Assembly: GCA_023439305.1 (NCBI GenBank)
Contig: JAEXOO010000031.1
Location: forward strand, 62,001-126,000
DNA: 64,000 nt
Direction: 5' to 3'
Origin: Pseudomonadota bacterium
GTDB lineage: Bacteria > Pseudomonadota > Gammaproteobacteria > Burkholderiales > Burkholderiaceae_B
The translations under genes and the position numbers were made by a program. The notes below the pieces were generated by a model. It was not told the origin of the DNA, did no database searches, and worked only from the letters and a program-made list of their open reading frames with translations. Within the stretch, counting starts at the first letter, position 1; each line of letters begins with the position of its first letter. Positions 61,623 to 64,000 of the stretch are shown one piece after another.

Positions 61623-61729
61623 AGACTGTTCATGCGCAGGAATAGGCGTGTCCCAAGTTCTACGCTGTATTCTTCTGCCAATATGTAGTAACGTTGCCAC
61701 ATGACATTTTTTCACTTGGGAGACACCCC

Positions 61730-61984
61730 ATGCCCGTGACAACCTTGTCCAGCCGGGAGCTGAATCACGACCTGGGACATGCTAAAAAAGCAGCTCAAGA
61801 AGGCCCTGTCATCATTACTGATCGCGGCAAGCCCGCCCATGTCCTTATGAGCTACGAACTGTACCAACGCCTGATCGGCCAGCCCCGCAGCCTGGTCGAC
61901 GCCCTGGCCATGCCCGGCCTGGCGCAGGTCGAATTCGACCCGGCCCCCAGCGCAATTCACAGCCGGCCAGCCGATCTGTCCTGA
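61730..61984 (+). CDS. Phd/YefM-type antitoxin
   Basis: The 84-residue protein has the Phd/YefM N-terminal DNA-binding pattern (VTTLSSRELNHDLGHAKKAA followed by PVIITDRGKPAHVLMSYELYQRL) and a flexible acidic C-terminal tail that wraps the toxin. It overlaps the toxin start by one base (TGATG at 61982-61986), as toxin-antitoxin pairs do. Such antitoxins repress their own promoter, probably in the 100-base gap before 61730. Confidence 0.92.
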   Translation: MPVTTLSSRELNHDLGHAKKAAQEGPVIITDRGKPAHVLMSYELYQRLIGQPRSLVDALAMPGLAQVEFDPAPSAIHSRPADLS

Positions 61985-62406
61985 TGTACATCCTGGACAC
62001 CAACGTCATCTCCGAGTTGCGCAAGGCGGGCGACGGCAAGGCCCACCCCGCCGTCGTGGCCTGGATCGCCGCGCGCCAGGCGCAGACCTTCTTTCTGTCG
62101 TCCATCACCGTGATGGAACTGGAAATGGGTGTGCTGCGCATCGAACGGCGCGACGCCCGTCAGGGCGGCCTGCTGCGGCATTGGCTGGACACCCGGGTTT
62201 TACCCGAATTTGATGACCGTATCCTGCCAGTGGACGGCGCCGTGGCTCTGCGCTGCGCCCGACTGCACGTCCCGGACCCTCGCTCCGAACGCGACGCCTT
62301 GATCGCCGCCACCGCTCTGGTGCACGGCATGACCCTGGTCACGCGCAACACCGCAGATTTCAACGCGACGGGCGCTAGACTGGCCGACCCCTGGACGGCC
62401 GCCTAG
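61984..62406 (+). CDS. VapC-type PIN-domain RNase toxin
   Basis: The 140-residue toxin has the PIN metal ligands: LDTNVISELRK (Asp and Glu), MELEMGVLR (Glu), ERDALIAATALVHG (Asp) and TRNTADF (Asp). VapC proteins cleave tRNA or rRNA when free of antitoxin. All catalytic positions are intact, so the module is probably working. Its stop lies 2 bases from the end of the convergent nitroreductase gene. Confidence 0.93.
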   Translation: MYILDTNVISELRKAGDGKAHPAVVAWIAARQAQTFFLSSITVMELEMGVLRIERRDARQGGLLRHWLDTRVLPEFDDRILPVDGAVALRCARLHVPDPRSERDALIAATALVHGMTLVTRNTADFNATGARLADPWTAA

Positions 62407-62407
62407 A

Positions 62408-62983
62408 TCACAACAACTGGCAGACTTCCTCGAACTCGAAACGCGGGTGGCGGGCAAAGAGTTTCGAATGATCGCCATAGCCCAGATTGCACAGAAAGTT
62501 GGTCTTGACCGCCGTACCCGCCCAGAAATCACGGTCCAAGGCAGACGCGTCGAAACCGGACATGGGGCCGCAATCCAGACCCAGCGCCCGGGCGGCCAGG
62601 ATGAAATATCCCCCTTGCAGCGTGCCGTTGCGAAAGGCCGTCGTTTCGGCATGATGCGCATCCTCGAACGCATGCTTGATGCCGGGATTGTGCGGGAACA
62701 GACGCGGCAAGTGCTGATGGAACTGCGTGTCGTAGCCGATGATGGCGGTCACCGGCGCCGTCATGGTCTTGTGCACATTGCCTTCGGACAGGTAGGGCCG
62801 CAAGCGCTCCCGACCCTGCTCGGTACGCACAAAAATGATGCGGGCCGGCGAACAGTTCGCTGAGGTCGGCCCCCACTTCACCAGTTCGTAAATCTGCCGC
62901 AGCATATCGTCGCTGACGACCTGCGACGTCCAGCCATTGTGCGAGCGGGCGCTGCGAAACAGCGTGTCCAGACTCATGCTCAT
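62408..62983 (-). CDS. RutE-like nitroreductase family protein (malonic semialdehyde reductase type)
   Basis: The 191-residue FMN protein matches the RutE/HadB branch of nitroreductases: LDTLFRSARSHNGW, KWGPTSANCSPARIIFV, YFILAARALGLDCGPMSGF and NLGYGD. RutE reduces malonic semialdehyde during pyrimidine breakdown, but no other rut gene is visible, so another aldehyde or quinone may be the substrate. GGAGG precedes the ATG at 62983. It overlaps the upstream hydrolase by 4 bases. Confidence 0.9.
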   Translation of the reverse strand: MSMSLDTLFRSARSHNGWTSQVVSDDMLRQIYELVKWGPTSANCSPARIIFVRTEQGRERLRPYLSEGNVHKTMTAPVTAIIGYDTQFHQHLPRLFPHNPGIKHAFEDAHHAETTAFRNGTLQGGYFILAARALGLDCGPMSGFDASALDRDFWAGTAVKTNFLCNLGYGDHSKLFARHPRFEFEEVCQLL

Positions 62984-63861
62984 GATGTAGCCTCCCTGCA
63001 CACGGACATGAACCGCAACGCCGCCAAAGCTATCTGCCCGTCATGGCGCGTCAATTCGTCCAGAATCGTGAAATGATCCCGTCCGGCGCACAGCACATGC
63101 CCGGCGTGATGGGCACCCCAATGCTGGGCGAACAAGGCGCTCTGCTCATGGAACCCCGTATTTTCATCCGTGCCTAACCCCGTCAGCACGCGAGCATCGA
63201 TCCCGGGCTGGCGCAAAACCGGGCTGAGCCGCTGAGCCTGCATGGGATCCAGGCCGGTCAGATCCCTGACCGAGGGCACATCCAGCAAGGGGCGCAAATC
63301 GTACAGACCGCTGACACAGATCGCGCCCTTGATCCTGGCTAGCTCGCCGCCCGCATCCGGGCAGTCCGCCACAAGCAGGCTGGCGGCCAGATGGGCGCCC
63401 GCCGAATGTCCGGCCACAAACAGACAATCGGGATTCGCCTGCCATTGATGGCCGCGCTCCTGCAGCCAGGTCGCCGCCAGGCGCATCTGCGCCACGATGC
63501 GCCCAATACCGACCTGCGGGCACAGCGCGTAGTTGACCACCGCCACCACATAGCCCGCCTGGGTGAAGGCGGGCGCGACGATGGACGCATCGGACTTATC
63601 CAGGGACGACCAGTATCCGCCGTGGATGTACATCAGCGTGCCGTGGGCCTGCCCTTCCGGGAAGAACAGGTCCAGCGTCTCGGTCGCGTCCTGGCCGTAG
63701 GGCACGTCAAGCCGGCATCGCCCGACTCGAACCGCCTGTTCCCTGACAGCCAGCGAGTCGCTCGCCCACCGGGCAAAAATGTCCCTGTAGCCGGGCGTGG
63801 CCGCCCGGGCGTTGTATGCGGCTTCGCCCCGGGCCTGAGCGGATGACAATGGCGCGTCCAT
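62980..63861 (-). CDS. Alpha/beta hydrolase (arylformamidase/BD-FAE-like)
   Basis: The 293-residue enzyme has the oxyanion motif YIHGGYWSSLDKS and the nucleophile elbow GHSAGAHLAASL. Later come an Asp in LTGLGTDEN and a His in CAGRDHFTIL, completing a Ser-Asp-His triad. The pattern is that of kynurenine formamidase-like hydrolases that split amides or esters. The ATG at 63861 starts the protein; it overlaps the nitroreductase as ATGA and follows the DapA-family gene by one base, so the three form an operon. Confidence 0.88.
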   Translation of the reverse strand: MDAPLSSAQARGEAAYNARAATPGYRDIFARWASDSLAVREQAVRVGRCRLDVPYGQDATETLDLFFPEGQAHGTLMYIHGGYWSSLDKSDASIVAPAFTQAGYVVAVVNYALCPQVGIGRIVAQMRLAATWLQERGHQWQANPDCLFVAGHSAGAHLAASLLVADCPDAGGELARIKGAICVSGLYDLRPLLDVPSVRDLTGLDPMQAQRLSPVLRQPGIDARVLTGLGTDENTGFHEQSALFAQHWGAHHAGHVLCAGRDHFTILDELTRHDGQIALAALRFMSVCREATS

Positions 63862-63862
63862 A

Positions 63863-64000
63863 TCAGTGCATTTCAGCGGCGATCTGCGACACCACCTGGG
63901 CCACCTGGGCGCGGGCGGCATCACTTAGCGGCCGGATGGGCTCGCGGGTGGGCCCGGCGCTGCGTCCGGCCAGTGTCATGGCTTCTTTGATGACAACGGG
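63863..64000 (-). CDS. DapA/NanA-family aldolase-lyase, C-terminal end (truncated by window edge)
   Basis: Only the last 45 residues are in the window. They read PVVIKEAMTLAGRSAGPTR, then PIRPLSDAARAQVAQVV and end in AAEMH. This is the usual C-terminal helix region of dihydrodipicolinate-synthase-family enzymes, where (V/I)K-x-A-L/M and GPTR-x-P-x-x-PLS recur. Members cleave or form pyruvate-containing aldols. The stop codon lies 1 base before the alpha/beta hydrolase start, so the genes are in one operon. The exact activity cannot be told from this fragment. Confidence 0.75.
   Translation of the reverse strand, partial: PVVIKEAMTLAGRSAGPTREPIRPLSDAARAQVAQVVSQIAAEMH

Overview
The window is a gene-dense stretch of a Betaproteobacterium, most likely family Alcaligenaceae (Burkholderiales: Bordetella, Alcaligenes or Pusillimonas type). 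The reasons are the G+C-rich coding style, three Bug-type solute-binding proteins without their own permeases plus a full TctCBA set, many AraC/LysR/GntR regulators beside catabolic genes, and proteins that read as Burkholderiales housekeeping genes (HtpG, HslR, MtfA, NnrU, YaiI). No rRNA, tRNA, CRISPR array, insertion sequence or replication origin was seen.

Layout. 1-6.9 kb: the N-terminal end of a Fur-boxed TonB receptor, htpG, an EamA permease, two flavodoxin-fold reductases, a YdhR protein and a MipA/OmpV porin-like protein. 6.9-14.8 kb: a visibly A/T-rich accessory locus holding a 2028-residue secreted Rhs/YD-repeat protein. It has a Gly/Ala-rich C-terminal tip, two paralogous small membrane proteins placed as immunity genes, two broken extra copies of the C-terminal tip, and a tiny secreted YD-repeat protein upstream. 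14.9-16.5 kb: an AhpD-like gene divergent from an AraC gene. 16.7-27.0 kb: a co-directional catabolic and transport cluster (enolase-superfamily enzyme, Fe-ADH, ALDH, Bug protein, MBL hydrolase, SDR, TRAP DctPQM, GntR regulator). 27.2-29.3 kb: a ferric-reductase-like gene and an mgtC-like gene, each with a +1 frameshift. 29.4-34 kb: a second AhpD/AraC pair, mtfA, hslR and a SoxC-like molybdoenzyme with its cytochrome c. 34.4-37.2 kb: a Gln/Arg-rich lipoprotein and a second enolase-superfamily plus Bug pair. 37.3-38.4 kb: HD and MazG-type hydrolases. 38.5-44.9 kb: a Fur-boxed xenosiderophore uptake cluster. 44.9-47.3 kb: yaiI, a small RHH-like gene, a parvulin, and a terC gene behind a yybP-ykoY manganese riboswitch. 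47.3-50.7 kb: a Bug protein and sulfatase divergent from a LysR gene. 50.7-56.5 kb: a DeoR-regulated ugp-like ABC operon ending in a phosphodiesterase. 56.5-64 kb: a peroxiredoxin, nnrU, tctCBA, an APH(6)-like kinase, a Phd/VapC module, a nitroreductase, an alpha/beta hydrolase and the end of a DapA-family gene.

Most of the window is the metabolic repertoire of a scavenger of organic acids, sugar acids, sulfate esters and glycerophosphodiesters, with iron and manganese control. The part most worth attention is the Rhs locus: it records repeated duplication and decay of a C-terminal-tip/immunity module whose tip and partner both look membrane-active. That reading of function is inference; the duplicated structure itself is directly visible.
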